Origin: an uncultured Clostridia bacterium
Lineage (GTDB): Bacteria > Bacillota > Clostridia > TANB77 > CAG-508
Direction of reading: 5' to 3'
NCBI GenBank assembly: GCA_934129745.1
Contig: CAKOWZ010000005.1
Coordinates: forward strand, 20,310 to 84,309
DNA length: 64,000 bases
The notes beneath the pieces are model-generated. The model searched no databases. It was not told the DNA's origin and saw nothing but the letters and a program-made list of their open reading frames with translations. A program made the translations under genes and the position numbers. Numbering within the stretch: position 1 is the stretch's first letter; each line of letters opens with the position of its first letter. This document shows, piece by piece, positions 1-8,211 of the stretch.

Positions 1-1
1 G

Positions 2-550
2 TTGGATAAAATTTGTGATCATTTTCATTTATCTCTACAAAGTGGATGTGATGAAACTTTAAAAAGAATGAATAGGAAATATAATACAGAAGAGTTTGAA
101 GTGGTTACTAAAATTTTAAGAGAAAAATTCCCTAGATGTTCACTGACAACTGACATTATTGTTGGTTTTCCTCAGGAAACTGATGAAGAATTTGAAAAAA
201 CTTATGAGTTTTTAAAGAGAATAGGTTTTTACAAAATGCATGTTTTTAAGTATTCTCAAAGAAAAGGTACAAAAGCTGCTGTTATGCCAAATCAGGTTGA
301 TGGAAGTATTAAAGAATACAGAAGTAAGAGATTGATTGAGTTGTCTGATGAAAATGAGCAAAGATATAATTTGGAGTATATGAATAAAAAAGTTGAAGTT
401 CTTTTTGAAGAAAAAGATGGAGAATTTTATAAAGGTCATACAATGAATTATATGCAGGTTTTTGCTAAAGGTGAGGATTTGGAAAACAAGATTAAAGATG
501 TTGTTATTAATGAAGTTAAGGGAAATGTTTTGTATGGAGAGTTATGTTAA
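2..550 (+). CDS. mtaB: tRNA t6A37 methylthiotransferase MtaB, 3' part (partial)
   Basis: The C-terminal 182 residues or so of a radical-SAM methylthiotransferase. The gene runs in from the left edge, so the TTG at base 2 is probably an internal Leu codon. The visible part begins inside the radical-SAM barrel, with HLSLQSGCDETLKRMNRKY and TTDIIVGFPQETDEEF, both typical of the MiaB/MtaB group. It ends in a short TRAM-like beta domain. The enzyme adds a methylthio group to t6A at position 37 of ANN-decoding tRNAs. MtaB is preferred over MiaB from the RMNRKY context and the short TRAM region. The Fe-S cysteine motifs lie outside the window. Confidence 0.85.
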   Translation: MDKICDHFHLSLQSGCDETLKRMNRKYNTEEFEVVTKILREKFPRCSLTTDIIVGFPQETDEEFEKTYEFLKRIGFYKMHVFKYSQRKGTKAAVMPNQVDGSIKEYRSKRLIELSDENEQRYNLEYMNKKVEVLFEEKDGEFYKGHTMNYMQVFAKGEDLENKIKDVVINEVKGNVLYGELC

Positions 551-836
551 AATACAATAAATTTGAATAAATAAATTGTGAGTTTTACAGATTTAATAAA
601 TAGTTTAAGTTAAAAAATAAATATTTGAAATGATTTAATAAATGTTAATACAAAATGATTTAATAAATGTTAATTTTTATTGAATAAAAAACGAAATTAT
701 GGTAAAATTGTAACATAAAGTAAAAAATTTGGATATACAAAAATGAAGAAAAAAATAAAAAAATTTTGACTATATAAAAAACATTATACTTTTGACTAAA
801 TTATACCCAAAAAATAGAAAGGAAAGATTTTGAAAA
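551..836 (+). other. AT-rich intergenic region upstream of alaS with a short duplication
   Basis: No gene is visible. A run containing AATGATTTAATAAATGTTAAT occurs twice in tandem at about 629-674. TTGACT motifs lie at 766 and 792 and TATACT at 785, but their spacing is poor, so no promoter is assigned. The alaS ribosome binding site (AGAAAGGAAAG) is at about 817-827. No T-box motif (GGTGGCACC) is seen. Confidence 0.5.
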
Positions 837-2606
837 ATGAAAAACATAAATTTAAAAGATACATATTTAAAATTTTTTGAAAGCAAAGGACACAAAATAA
901 TTCCAAGTAGTCCTGTAATACCAGAAAATGATCCAACAGTATTATTTAATACAGCTGGAATGCAACCATTAGTTCCATATTTAAAAGGAGAACCACATCC
1001 AGAAGGAACACGTTTAACAGATGTTCAAAAATGTTTTAGAACAAATGATTTAGATGAAGTTGGAGATAAAACACATCACACATTTTTTGAAATGTTAGGA
1101 AACTGGTCTTTAGGTGATTATTTCAAAAAAGAATCAATTGAATGGAGTTTTGAATTATTAACTAAATATTTAGAAATTCCAGTTGAAAAACTTGCAGTTA
1201 CTGTGTTTAAGGGAAATGATATAGTTCCAGCAGACAATGAATCAGCTGAAATTTGGAAAAATGCAGGAATTTTAGAAGGTAGAATTGCATTTTTAGGAGA
1301 AGATGACAACTGGTGGCCAAATATGGAATTAACTGGACCTTGTGGACCTGATACAGAAATTTTTTATTGGAGAAGTGAACAAGAAGTTCCAGAAAAATTC
1401 GACCCTGAAGATGAAAATTGGGTAGAAATTTGGAATAATGTTTTTATGCAATATATGCATAATCCAGATGGAACATTTACACCACTTAAAAATAAAAATG
1501 TTGATACAGGTATGGGTGTTGAAAGGGTTACAGCAATTCTTGAAGGTCAAACTGATAATTATAAATCATCAATTTGGACAGAAATTATTGCTAAAATTGA
1601 AGAAGTTTCTGGAAAAAAATATGATGATGAAAAATATACAAAATTTATGAGAATAATTGCAGATCATATAAGAGCTGTAGTTATAATCTTAGGTGATGAT
1701 GCAAAAATTATGCCATCAAATAAAGATCAAGGTTATATTTTAAGAAGATTAATCAGAAGAATGATTAGATATGCTAAACAAATTGATATAAAAATTGATT
1801 CTAACTGGGAACAAGATTTAGCAAATATTGTTATTAATGAATATAAGCCATATTATCAAGAACTAGAAAGAAATAAAGATTTTATTTTAGATGCATTGAA
1901 AAATGAAAAAGTTAAATTTAATAGAACATTAGAAAAAGGTTTAAGGGAATTTGAAAAAATAATTAAAAACATTGAAGGAACTTCAATTGATAAGGATATT
2001 GCATTTAGATTATATGATACATATGGATTTCCAATAGAATTAACAGAAGAACTTGCTAAAGAACAAGGCTTAAGTGTTGATATGGAAGGATTTAAAGCTA
2101 AATTTGAAGAACATCAAGCAAAATCAAGAGCTGGTTCTGAACAAAAATTTAAAGGTGGACTTGCTTCAGATGGTGAGATGGAAACTAAATATCATACTGC
2201 AACACATTTGTTAAATGCAGCTTTAAAAAAGGTTTTAGGTGAACATGTACATCAAAGAGGAAGTAATATAACATCAGAAAGAATGAGATTTGATTTTACT
2301 CATGATGAAAAAATGAGTGATGACCAAAAGAAACAAGCTGAGGATTTAGTTAATGAATATATCAAAATGGCAATTCCTGTTGAAAGATTAGAAATGCCTA
2401 AAGAAGAGGCTGTTAAAATGGGAGCTGAATGTCAATTTATTGAAAGATATCCTGATATTGTTACTGTATATAAAATAGGTGATGTTTCTTTAGAAATTTG
2501 TGGTGGACCTCATGTATCAAATACTTCTGAATTGGGCATATTTAAAATTAAGAAAGAAGAGTCTAGTTCAGCTGGGGTAAGAAGAATTAAGGCTGTTTTA
2601 ATGTAG
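837..2606 (+). CDS. alaS: Alanyl-tRNA synthetase, short form lacking the C-terminal C-Ala/DHHA1 region
   Basis: Class II synthetase that charges tRNA-Ala. The aminoacylation core is complete: FNTAGMQPL, the motif-2 region RLTDVQKCFRTND, HHTFFEMLGNWSLGDYF, GPCGPDTEIF and the motif-3 region NVDTGMGVERV. The editing domain carries its metal ligands, HTATH at residues 453-457 and CGGPH at 555-559. The protein stops at 589 residues, just after AGVRRIKAVL, whereas bacterial AlaRS is usually about 870 residues and continues into DHHA1/C-Ala. The next 270 bases hold tandem repeats with stops in all frames, so a simple frameshift does not explain the missing part. The product is probably functional, but oligomeric state and editing efficiency are open. 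Confidence 0.93.
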   Translation: MKNINLKDTYLKFFESKGHKIIPSSPVIPENDPTVLFNTAGMQPLVPYLKGEPHPEGTRLTDVQKCFRTNDLDEVGDKTHHTFFEMLGNWSLGDYFKKESIEWSFELLTKYLEIPVEKLAVTVFKGNDIVPADNESAEIWKNAGILEGRIAFLGEDDNWWPNMELTGPCGPDTEIFYWRSEQEVPEKFDPEDENWVEIWNNVFMQYMHNPDGTFTPLKNKNVDTGMGVERVTAILEGQTDNYKSSIWTEIIAKIEEVSGKKYDDEKYTKFMRIIADHIRAVVIILGDDAKIMPSNKDQGYILRRLIRRMIRYAKQIDIKIDSNWEQDLANIVINEYKPYYQELERNKDFILDALKNEKVKFNRTLEKGLREFEKIIKNIEGTSIDKDIAFRLYDTYGFPIELTEELAKEQGLSVDMEGFKAKFEEHQAKSRAGSEQKFKGGLASDGEMETKYHTATHLLNAALKKVLGEHVHQRGSNITSERMRFDFTHDEKMSDDQKKQAEDLVNEYIKMAIPVERLEMPKEEAVKMGAECQFIERYPDIVTVYKIGDVSLEICGGPHVSNTSELGIFKIKKEESSSAGVRRIKAVLM

Positions 2607-2615
2607 AAAATTAAA

Positions 2616-2757
2616 TGAATTATATAATTAGTGATTTAGATAATATAAGATTAAGTGAATATTATATAATTAGTAATTTAGACAATATAAGATTAAATGA
2701 ATGTTATATAATTATTAATTCAGATAATATAAGAGTAACTGAATATATAATAATTCG
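2616..2757 (+). repeat. Tandem repeat, about 42 bp x 3.4, downstream of alaS
   Basis: Units begin with TGAAT at 2616, 2656, 2698 and 2740. Each continues through TATATAATTA, an ATTTAGA-like stretch and AATATAAGA. Periods are 40, 42 and 42 bp with a few substitutions between copies. The repeat starts ten bases after the alaS stop and contains no ORF. Confidence 0.8.
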
Positions 2758-2876
2758 AAAACTGTTTAAAATAAAGTTTTTAATATAAAAAATGAGACAA
2801 ATTTAAACAGAAGATATTATACAATAGAAGAAATTTAAGAAAAAGAAAATTTCTTAAAAAGAAAGGGTGGAAACAA

Positions 2877-3224
2877 ATGGAAAATTGTATTTTTTGTAAA
2901 ATAATAAATGGAGAAATACCTTCAGAAAAAGTGTATGAAGATGATTCAGTGTTGGCATTTAAAGATATAAATCCAGCAGCTCCAATTCATATACTTGTAA
3001 TTCCTAAAAAACATATAGAGTCATTATTAAAATTACAAGATGAAGATATGGAATTAGTAGGAAAGATTCATAAAGTTATAAATAAATTAGCCAAACAATT
3101 AGATATTGAAAAAGAAGGTTTTAGAGTAATTGTTAATTGTGGAAAAGATGCAGGACAAGAAGTTATGCATATACATTATCATGTTTTAGCTGGAAAAAAA
3201 TTAGGTGATAAAATAGTAGGATAA
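2877..3224 (+). CDS. hinT: HIT family nucleotide-binding protein (HinT-like)
   Basis: A 115-residue histidine triad protein. It has the N-terminal CIFCKIINGEIPSEKVYED signature, and the catalytic triad H98-x-H100-x-H102 lies in VMHIHYHVLAGKKL. Family members hydrolyse adenosine phosphoramidates and aminoacyl-AMPs in the cytosol. The length is normal for HinT. A GGGTGG ribosome site precedes the ATG. The following sortase starts 14 bases after the stop, so the two are probably co-transcribed. Confidence 0.93.
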   Translation: MENCIFCKIINGEIPSEKVYEDDSVLAFKDINPAAPIHILVIPKKHIESLLKLQDEDMELVGKIHKVINKLAKQLDIEKEGFRVIVNCGKDAGQEVMHIHYHVLAGKKLGDKIVG

Positions 3225-3238
3225 GAGGAGTAGGAAAT

Positions 3239-3901
3239 ATGTATAATAAAATTCTTACAGGTATTTTAGTAGTTTTATTAATTGGCATAGTTGGAACTTT
3301 AGCATATTTGGGATATGGTTATTATGATAAATTTAAGAAAGAAAAAGATGGAGAAAAATATATTGATGAAGATTTTGAGCAGATTGTAGTTTCTTTAAAA
3401 GATAATGAACAAAATAATACAGAGCCTCAAGAAGATCAAAATCAAAATTCAAATCAAAATAATGGTCAATATTCAAATAATACTGATATTAGTTCTGGAT
3501 ATTATAAGGGTTATAAAGTTGCTGGAAAATTAGAGATACCAAAACTAGGTAAAAGATTTGTTATTTTAGATGAGCCTACAAAAGCTCAGGCTATTGAAGT
3601 TTCAATTTTAAAGGTATATGGAGTTCAATTAAATACTCCTGGTAATGTTGTAATTGCAGGGCATAATTATAATAATGGAACTTTTTTTAGTAAAAATAAA
3701 AATCTAAATGTTGGTGATAAATTATACATAACTGATTTGACAGGAAATAGAGTTTCATATACAATTTTTTCTAAATATTATACACCAGAATCTGATAATT
3801 CTTATTATACAAGAGATACTAATGGAAATGTTGAAGTGACTTTATATACTTGTGATGCAACAGGTGCTAATAGATTGATTATTTGTGCTAGGGCAGATTA
3901 A
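3239..3901 (+). CDS. Sortase (class D/E-like)
   Basis: Membrane-anchored cysteine transpeptidase of 220 residues. An N-terminal transmembrane helix (about residues 4-27) is followed by an acidic Asn/Gln-rich stalk (about 45-85) and the sortase barrel. Catalytic residues are visible: H142 in IAGHNYNNG, C205 in TLYTCDATG and R212 in ANRLIICARA. Sortases attach surface proteins through LPxTG-like signals to peptidoglycan or pilin. No substrate with a complete sorting signal is in the window; the repeat protein at the right edge is a candidate, but its C-terminus is not visible. The TLxTC...R spacing suggests class D or E, which is inference. Confidence 0.88.
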   Translation: MYNKILTGILVVLLIGIVGTLAYLGYGYYDKFKKEKDGEKYIDEDFEQIVVSLKDNEQNNTEPQEDQNQNSNQNNGQYSNNTDISSGYYKGYKVAGKLEIPKLGKRFVILDEPTKAQAIEVSILKVYGVQLNTPGNVVIAGHNYNNGTFFSKNKNLNVGDKLYITDLTGNRVSYTIFSKYYTPESDNSYYTRDTNGNVEVTLYTCDATGANRLIICARAD

Positions 3902-4065
3902 GGTTTGTTTAAGGTGAGTTGATATGAGGGAATAGATAGTGTTTGTTTGTAAGAGTTGTGTAGAATTAGGGCAGATTATGGGAAAAGTGAATAAAAACAA
4001 AATATCTATTTGAAATGCAATAAAAATTTGAAATAAAATAAAATGTAAAAAAATAAAATAAAGTA

Positions 4066-4094
4066 TTGACAAATTAGTTAAGATGGGGTAAAAT
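4066..4094 (+). promoter_or_regulatory. Promoter of the tRNA-His/tRNA-Gln operon
   Basis: TTGACA (4066-4071), a 17-base spacer, then TAAAAT (4089-4094), about 30 bases before the first tRNA. This is a near-consensus vegetative (sigma-A) promoter. Confidence 0.75.
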
Positions 4095-4123
4095 TATAAA
4101 TGCATTCCGATAGAAGCGGATAT

Positions 4124-4201
4124 GGTGGATGTAGCTCAGTTGGTTAGAGCGCTGGATTGTGGTCCCAGAGGTCGTGGGTTCGAGACCCATCTTCCACCCC
4201 A
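4124..4201 (+). tRNA. tRNA-His (GTG)
   Basis: The cloverleaf reads GTGGATG acceptor, GCTCAGTTGGTTAGAGC D arm, anticodon loop with GTG, and GTGGGTTCGAGACCCAT T arm, with the CCA encoded. The G at 4124 is the extra G-1 of tRNA-His and pairs with discriminator C73. There is one T-T mismatch in the acceptor stem (positions 6:67). Confidence 0.93.
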
Positions 4202-4220
4202 TCTAAATAATTTAATATAT

Positions 4221-4295
4221 TGGGCTGTAGCCAAGCGGTAAGGCATCAGACTTTGACTCTGACATGCGCTAGTTCGAATCTAGCCAGCCCAACCA
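4221..4295 (+). tRNA. tRNA-Gln (TTG)
   Basis: TGGGCTG and CAGCCCA form the acceptor stem. The anticodon loop CTTTGAC reads TTG (Gln), the T arm contains TAGTTCGAATCTA, and the CCA is encoded. It lies 19 bases after tRNA-His and shares its transcript. Confidence 0.95.
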
Positions 4296-4302
4296 GTGAG
4301 AC

Positions 4303-4350
4303 AAAACCTCTAATTCCTTATGTAGCAAGGAATCAGAGGTTTTATGTTTT
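4303..4350 (+). terminator. Rho-independent terminator of the tRNA pair
   Basis: AAAACCTCT at 4303-4311 pairs with AGAGGTTTT at 4335-4343. An inner ATTCCTT/AAGGAAT stem and a T-rich tail follow. The 274 bases from here to the next gene (4625) hold no ORF or RNA that I can recognise. Confidence 0.85.
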
Positions 4351-4624
4351 GCAAAAGTATGCAATAGTAATGAATTAACAAAGAAATTATTGAAAAGCGT
4401 AATATGGGTATAGTTTCACTAATAGTAGTTGATGTAATAGTAATCGTTAGTGTAAAATTAAAGTAGGCAAAATGAACATAAAATAAATGTTTTTATTATA
4501 GCAATAGTTTTAATTTTTTTATAAAGACTAGAAAAATTTTTTATATTATGATATGATGACATTAAAATAAATTTTTATAAAAAAATTAAAAAATAAATAT
4601 AAATAAAAAAGGAAGAGGTGAAAA

Positions 4625-5650
4625 ATGTTAAAAAAGATTTTAAAATACAATAAAACAAGTATAATTATTTTCACAATATGTATTTTAATAGTAATAATTT
4701 CATTAATAACAACACATTATTATAAAAAACAGAAAAGTGAAGGATTATTAGAAAAAGCTGAAAATTATACAACAGTTATAGCAAATAATGAAGAAAAATC
4801 AGGAAAATTTGTTTATATAAAAATAGTAGATGTACCATATTTAATTGCAGTTGAAACAATAGATAATTCAACAAATGAATATTATGTTGTTTATGATGAA
4901 AACAATTATATGTATATAGTGCAATTAAAAAAATCAACTTATCAAACAATTTGTGATGAATATGATAAAAATCCAAATGATTTTTCATATGTGGTTTCAG
5001 GAAGATTAGCCAGTGTATCAAATGATTTGGAAGACATAATTATAGATGAATTTAATGAAAGTTATGAGGAGTTAAATCTTAATAGATTTAATTATAATAG
5101 ATATTTTGGTACTACATATTTAAATGAAAAGGCTTTAACACCATATGGTGTAACTATTGCAATTTCAGAATTATGTTGCATTGTGTCAGGAATCATAGCA
5201 ATCCTTTATTTTATAATAATTATAAAAGGATATATAAACATAAGAAAATCTTTAAAACATATAAATAAAGAAGATTTGAAAAATGAATTATCACAACCTG
5301 AAGTAATTGAATATCCAAAAGCAAAAATACTTTTATTAGATAGATATTTTGTTTCTATGGATATAGGAATGATTGCTAATGAATATTCAGATATTGCATG
5401 GGTATATATTTCACATAATACAAAAACAAAATGGGGAACATATCATTATAGCATAACAAATAGATCTAATATGATGGTATATTTGAAAAATGGTAAAAAA
5501 TATACTACAGCATCAGTTAAAGATAAGGAAAATGAAATATATTCTGAAATTATTGAAGAATTGATAAAGAAAAATCCAAATATATTAGTAGGATATTCTT
5601 ATGAAAATTTAAATAATTATAATATAATAAAAAAACAAAGTATAGAATAA
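4625..5650 (+). CDS. Membrane protein of unknown function, two transmembrane helices
   Basis: 341 residues, not assigned to a named family. An N-terminal helix (about residues 12-30) is followed by a region of about 130 residues predicted to be external. A second helix (about 178-200) leads to a C-terminal domain. That domain resembles the C-terminus of the next gene: both have an aromatic VYxxH-like strand followed by a basic KNGKKY or DGRDF hairpin, and both end in a PN-x-x-VGYS-x-EN signature. This suggests a shared soluble domain. An AAGAGGTG ribosome site precedes the ATG. The next gene begins 17 bases after the stop, so the two are probably an operon. Confidence 0.75.
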   Translation: MLKKILKYNKTSIIIFTICILIVIISLITTHYYKKQKSEGLLEKAENYTTVIANNEEKSGKFVYIKIVDVPYLIAVETIDNSTNEYYVVYDENNYMYIVQLKKSTYQTICDEYDKNPNDFSYVVSGRLASVSNDLEDIIIDEFNESYEELNLNRFNYNRYFGTTYLNEKALTPYGVTIAISELCCIVSGIIAILYFIIIIKGYINIRKSLKHINKEDLKNELSQPEVIEYPKAKILLLDRYFVSMDIGMIANEYSDIAWVYISHNTKTKWGTYHYSITNRSNMMVYLKNGKKYTTASVKDKENEIYSEIIEELIKKNPNILVGYSYENLNNYNIIKKQSIE

Positions 5651-5667
5651 TTTAGGGGGAAAGAAAT

Positions 5668-6264
5668 ATGGGAAGAGAAAAATTTCTAAAAAGTTTAAAT
5701 AAAATAGGAAATACATTTATAGGTTTAGGAATTTTTATAGGTTTAATAAGTATTTTTATGATATTAATTTTTATAACAGATGGTTTTAGTATGCCAATAT
5801 TTATGTTTTTAATAATGTTAGTGTTTGCTATTATATTTTTTGTGAAAGGTCTTGATTATAAAAAAGGAGAAAATTCAAAATATGTACAAAAATATCCAAA
5901 TGTTTTAGAATTAGCTGATAGTTTAGATAATATTGTTTTTGAAAATGATTTTATTATTATTTCAGATAAAGCTATTGCAGATAAAAAGAATTATCGTAAT
6001 ATAATTGCATTAAATGATGTTTTGGCAATATATGAACATATTACACGTACTAATGGAATTGTAACTGCACATACTGTTCAATTATCATCAATTGATGGCC
6101 GTGATTTTCAAATAAATGTATATGCTAGAAAAAGGGATACTAAAGATGATTTGCTTTTAACTATTAGTAATTATTGCCCAAATGCAAGAGTTGGTTATTC
6201 ACCAGAAAATATGTCATATGTTAATGAAAAAAGAAAAGAATATAAAATGCAAAATAATAAATAA
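5668..6264 (+). CDS. Membrane protein of unknown function, related to the preceding gene
   Basis: 198 residues. Two adjacent transmembrane helices (about residues 14-60) are followed by a cytosolic domain that ends in CPNARVGYSPEN. That signature is also found, as NPNILVGYSYEN, at the end of the upstream gene. The two proteins therefore look like diverged members of one family with different N-terminal membrane parts. A GGGGGAAAG ribosome site is present and a terminator follows at once. No function is proposed. Confidence 0.72.
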   Translation: MGREKFLKSLNKIGNTFIGLGIFIGLISIFMILIFITDGFSMPIFMFLIMLVFAIIFFVKGLDYKKGENSKYVQKYPNVLELADSLDNIVFENDFIIISDKAIADKKNYRNIIALNDVLAIYEHITRTNGIVTAHTVQLSSIDGRDFQINVYARKRDTKDDLLLTISNYCPNARVGYSPENMSYVNEKRKEYKMQNNK

Positions 6265-6287
6265 TATTTTTAATTTTTATAAAAGAG

Positions 6288-6330
6288 AAAAGGTTGAAAT
6301 TTCAAATGAAGTTTCAACCTTTTATTTTTT
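6288..6330 (+). terminator. Terminator after the membrane protein pair
   Basis: AAAAGGTTGAAA (6288-6299) pairs with TTTCAACCTTTT (6312-6323) and is followed by ATTTTTT. Confidence 0.85.
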
Positions 6331-6452
6331 CGTATTTATCAAAATATTAATAATTATCATATTGTATATAAGGAGATAATTTGTTTGAAAATATATTTTT
6401 CAATACTATGTATCTATTTGAATGAAATAATGAGGAGGGAATAATTTTTATT

Positions 6453-6668
6453 ATGTTAGATAAATTGAAAACCAAAAAATTCTGGAAATGTGCATTATCA
6501 AGATGTATAAGAACAGTATGTCAAACAGCATTAGCAACAATTTCAACAGGTGCATTAATAACAGATGTAAATTGGATTACAGTTGTAAGTTCTAGTGCAG
6601 TGGCTGGAATAGTATCAATATTAATGAGTATTGTTACAGGAATTCCAGAATGTAAAATTAATGAATAA
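6453..6668 (+). CDS. Phage-type holin (r1t-like)
   Basis: A 71-residue protein with a basic, Trp-containing start (KLKTKKFWKCALSRCIRT). It has two hydrophobic stretches (about residues 22-38 and 43-62) separated by DVNWITV. The order KFW...RT..Q...A...DV.W......AG..S.L.S is that of the r1t-type phage holin family. Holins form membrane lesions that release endolysins. The amidase two genes downstream is the natural partner. A GAGGAGGG site lies 13 bases before the ATG. No structural phage genes are nearby. Confidence 0.8.
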   Translation: MLDKLKTKKFWKCALSRCIRTVCQTALATISTGALITDVNWITVVSSSAVAGIVSILMSIVTGIPECKINE

Positions 6669-6799
6669 TTTGTAACTAAAAATTAATATGATAGAAAAGT
6701 TGTTGATTATAAAAACATTAATTATAAAAATAAAAAATATTTATTATGAAAAATAAAGAAAGAAAATTTATTATGAAAAATAAAGAAAGGAAATTAATT

Positions 6800-6961
6800 A
6801 TGGAAAATAAAGATATGATAGATGATAAGTTGATTTTAGAAAATACAGATGATCTTCAAAATGAAATTATCATAGAAAATGAGATGTTAAAAGAATTAAC
6901 AAATGGTAAGGAAATGATAGAAAATGAGGAAAGTGGAAAGGAGGAAAATAATAATGAATAG
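6800..6961 (+). CDS. Small acidic ORF between holin and lysin
   Basis: 53 residues if it starts at the ATG at 6800, which follows AGAAAGGAA. An upstream in-frame ATG at 6746 would add two copies of a nine-residue block (MKNKERKFI, MKNKERKLI) encoded by a 27-bp tandem duplication at 6746-6799, but it has no ribosome site. The protein is Glu/Asn/Lys-rich with no membrane segment. Its stop overlaps the amidase start by 8 bases and the amidase ribosome site lies inside it, so it may serve mainly for translational coupling. The function is unknown. Confidence 0.5.
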   Translation: MENKDMIDDKLILENTDDLQNEIIIENEMLKELTNGKEMIENEESGKEENNNE

Positions 6962-7940
6962 ATCTGAAATGACAACAAAATTTATAGAAAGTCCTAATCA
7001 TTATAATGGAAGAAAAGGGTATAAAATATGTAAATTTACACCACATCATATGGCAGGAATATTAACTGGTGAGCAATGTGCAAATATTTTCAGAAATCCA
7101 AATAGAAATGCTAGTTCAAATTATTGTATTGGAAATAATGGGGAATTAGTTTGTTGTGTTGATGAAGAAAATGGTGCATGGACATCATCTAATATGATTA
7201 ATGATTGTCAAGCAATAACTGTTGAGGTTTCTAATTGTGAAATAGGAGGAGAGTGGAGAATTTCAGATAAAGCTTGGAATACTTTAGTAAATTTGGCTGT
7301 AGATGTATGTAAAAGATATAATTTTAGATTAGTTTATGATGGAACACCAAATGGTTCATTAACAACACATAGGATGTTTGCTGCAACTGCATGTCCAGGA
7401 GAATATTTAAATTCTAAAATGCAATTATTAGCTCAAACTGTAAATGAAATTTTAGATGGAAAAAAAGAGAATATTGAACAAATAGGTGTTAAAATAGAAG
7501 AAAAAATAAATGTTAAATATCAGGTTTATAATGGAACATGGTTACCAAATGTAATTAATAGTAATAATACTTCAGATGGTTATGCTGGAATTTATGGAAC
7601 AGGTATAAGTGGTTTTAGAGGAAATACAGTAGGAAAAGTTGAAGATGTTGGAAAACTAATTTATAAAGTTCATAGTCTAAATGGAATATGGCATGATGAA
7701 GTAATAGATAGGGAAAAAGATAAAAATGGTGATGATTATGCAGGTATCTTGGGTAAAAAAATTGATGGAATTGCTATTAAATCAACTAAAGGAATTGCAA
7801 GATATAGAGCTCATGTTATAAATGGAAATTGGTTACCTTGGGTTAATGGATATAATATTGGTGATAATATTAATGGATATGCTGGAAATTTTGGACAGGT
7901 AATTGATGGAATTCAAATTGAGATAATAAAAAAAATATAA
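6954..7940 (+). CDS. N-acetylmuramoyl-L-alanine amidase (Amidase_2 endolysin) with three C-terminal wall-binding repeats
   Basis: 328 residues. The start at 6954 is chosen because AAAGGAGG (6938-6945) sits 8 bases upstream; an in-frame start at 6924 lacks a site. The N-terminal Amidase_2 domain has zinc ligands H32 (TPHHMAG), H139 (LTTHRMF) and C147 (ATACPGE), and it cleaves the amide between MurNAc and the stem peptide. Three repeats of about 45 residues follow (about residues 182-328). Each has a Y-x-V/A-x-x-x-x-G-x-W strand and a YAGxxGxxIxG motif, as in cell-wall-binding repeats of clostridial lysins. No signal peptide is seen, so release probably depends on the holin. Confidence 0.88.
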   Translation: MNRSEMTTKFIESPNHYNGRKGYKICKFTPHHMAGILTGEQCANIFRNPNRNASSNYCIGNNGELVCCVDEENGAWTSSNMINDCQAITVEVSNCEIGGEWRISDKAWNTLVNLAVDVCKRYNFRLVYDGTPNGSLTTHRMFAATACPGEYLNSKMQLLAQTVNEILDGKKENIEQIGVKIEEKINVKYQVYNGTWLPNVINSNNTSDGYAGIYGTGISGFRGNTVGKVEDVGKLIYKVHSLNGIWHDEVIDREKDKNGDDYAGILGKKIDGIAIKSTKGIARYRAHVINGNWLPWVNGYNIGDNINGYAGNFGQVIDGIQIEIIKKI

Positions 7941-7947
7941 AATTTTT

Positions 7948-7988
7948 ATTGAGGCTACTTTGAAAAAGCAGCCTCAATGTATTTTACT
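7948..7988 (+). terminator. Terminator after the lysis cassette
   Basis: ATTGAGGCT (7948-7956) pairs with AGCCTCAAT (7970-7978), followed by GTATTTTACTTTTA. Confidence 0.75.
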
Positions 7989-7992
7989 TTTA

Positions 7993-8109
7993 TTAGCAAC
8001 ATCCTCTGTTACCACCACAGCAACAAATAATTAATATGAATAATATAATAATCCAGCAGCAGTCATCACCAAAACCAAATCCGCATCCGCATCCTCTATT
8101 TTCTGGCAT
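7993..8109 (-). CDS. Cys-rich single-pass membrane micro-protein
   Basis: 38 residues on the minus strand: MPENRGCGCGFGFGDDCCW, then a hydrophobic helix and CCCGGNRGCC. A GGGGGG ribosome site precedes the ATG. Nine or so cysteines flank a single transmembrane segment. This matches the short high-cysteine peptides common in clostridial genomes, which are often linked to spores without a proven function. It shares its architecture with the next gene (8212-8325), so they are probably paralogues. Confidence 0.7.
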   Translation of the reverse strand: MPENRGCGCGFGFGDDCCWIIILFILIICCCGGNRGCC

Positions 8110-8211
8110 ATAAAACCCCCCTTTCATGTTAAAAATAATAATTCTTAATTTTTTTATTTGATTATAAATGTAAATAATTAAAGATTAATCAAACAAAAAA
8201 ATATTTAAACT

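Noticed and set aside
766..797. alaS promoter from TTGACT and TATACT motifs
   Set aside because: The two TTGACT motifs and TATACT are at unsuitable spacing (13 bases or wrong order).
2607..2876. Frameshifted continuation of alaS (C-Ala domain)
   Set aside because: The region is a 42-bp AT-rich tandem repeat with stops in all frames and no DHHA1-like residues.
4346..4624. Possible small gene or att remnant after tRNA-Gln
   Set aside because: Only ORFs of about 20 codons are present, and no duplicated tRNA 3' end was seen.
6182..6379. Small + strand ORF overlapping the end of the second membrane protein
   Set aside because: It lies out of frame over a real gene and runs through a terminator, with no ribosome site.
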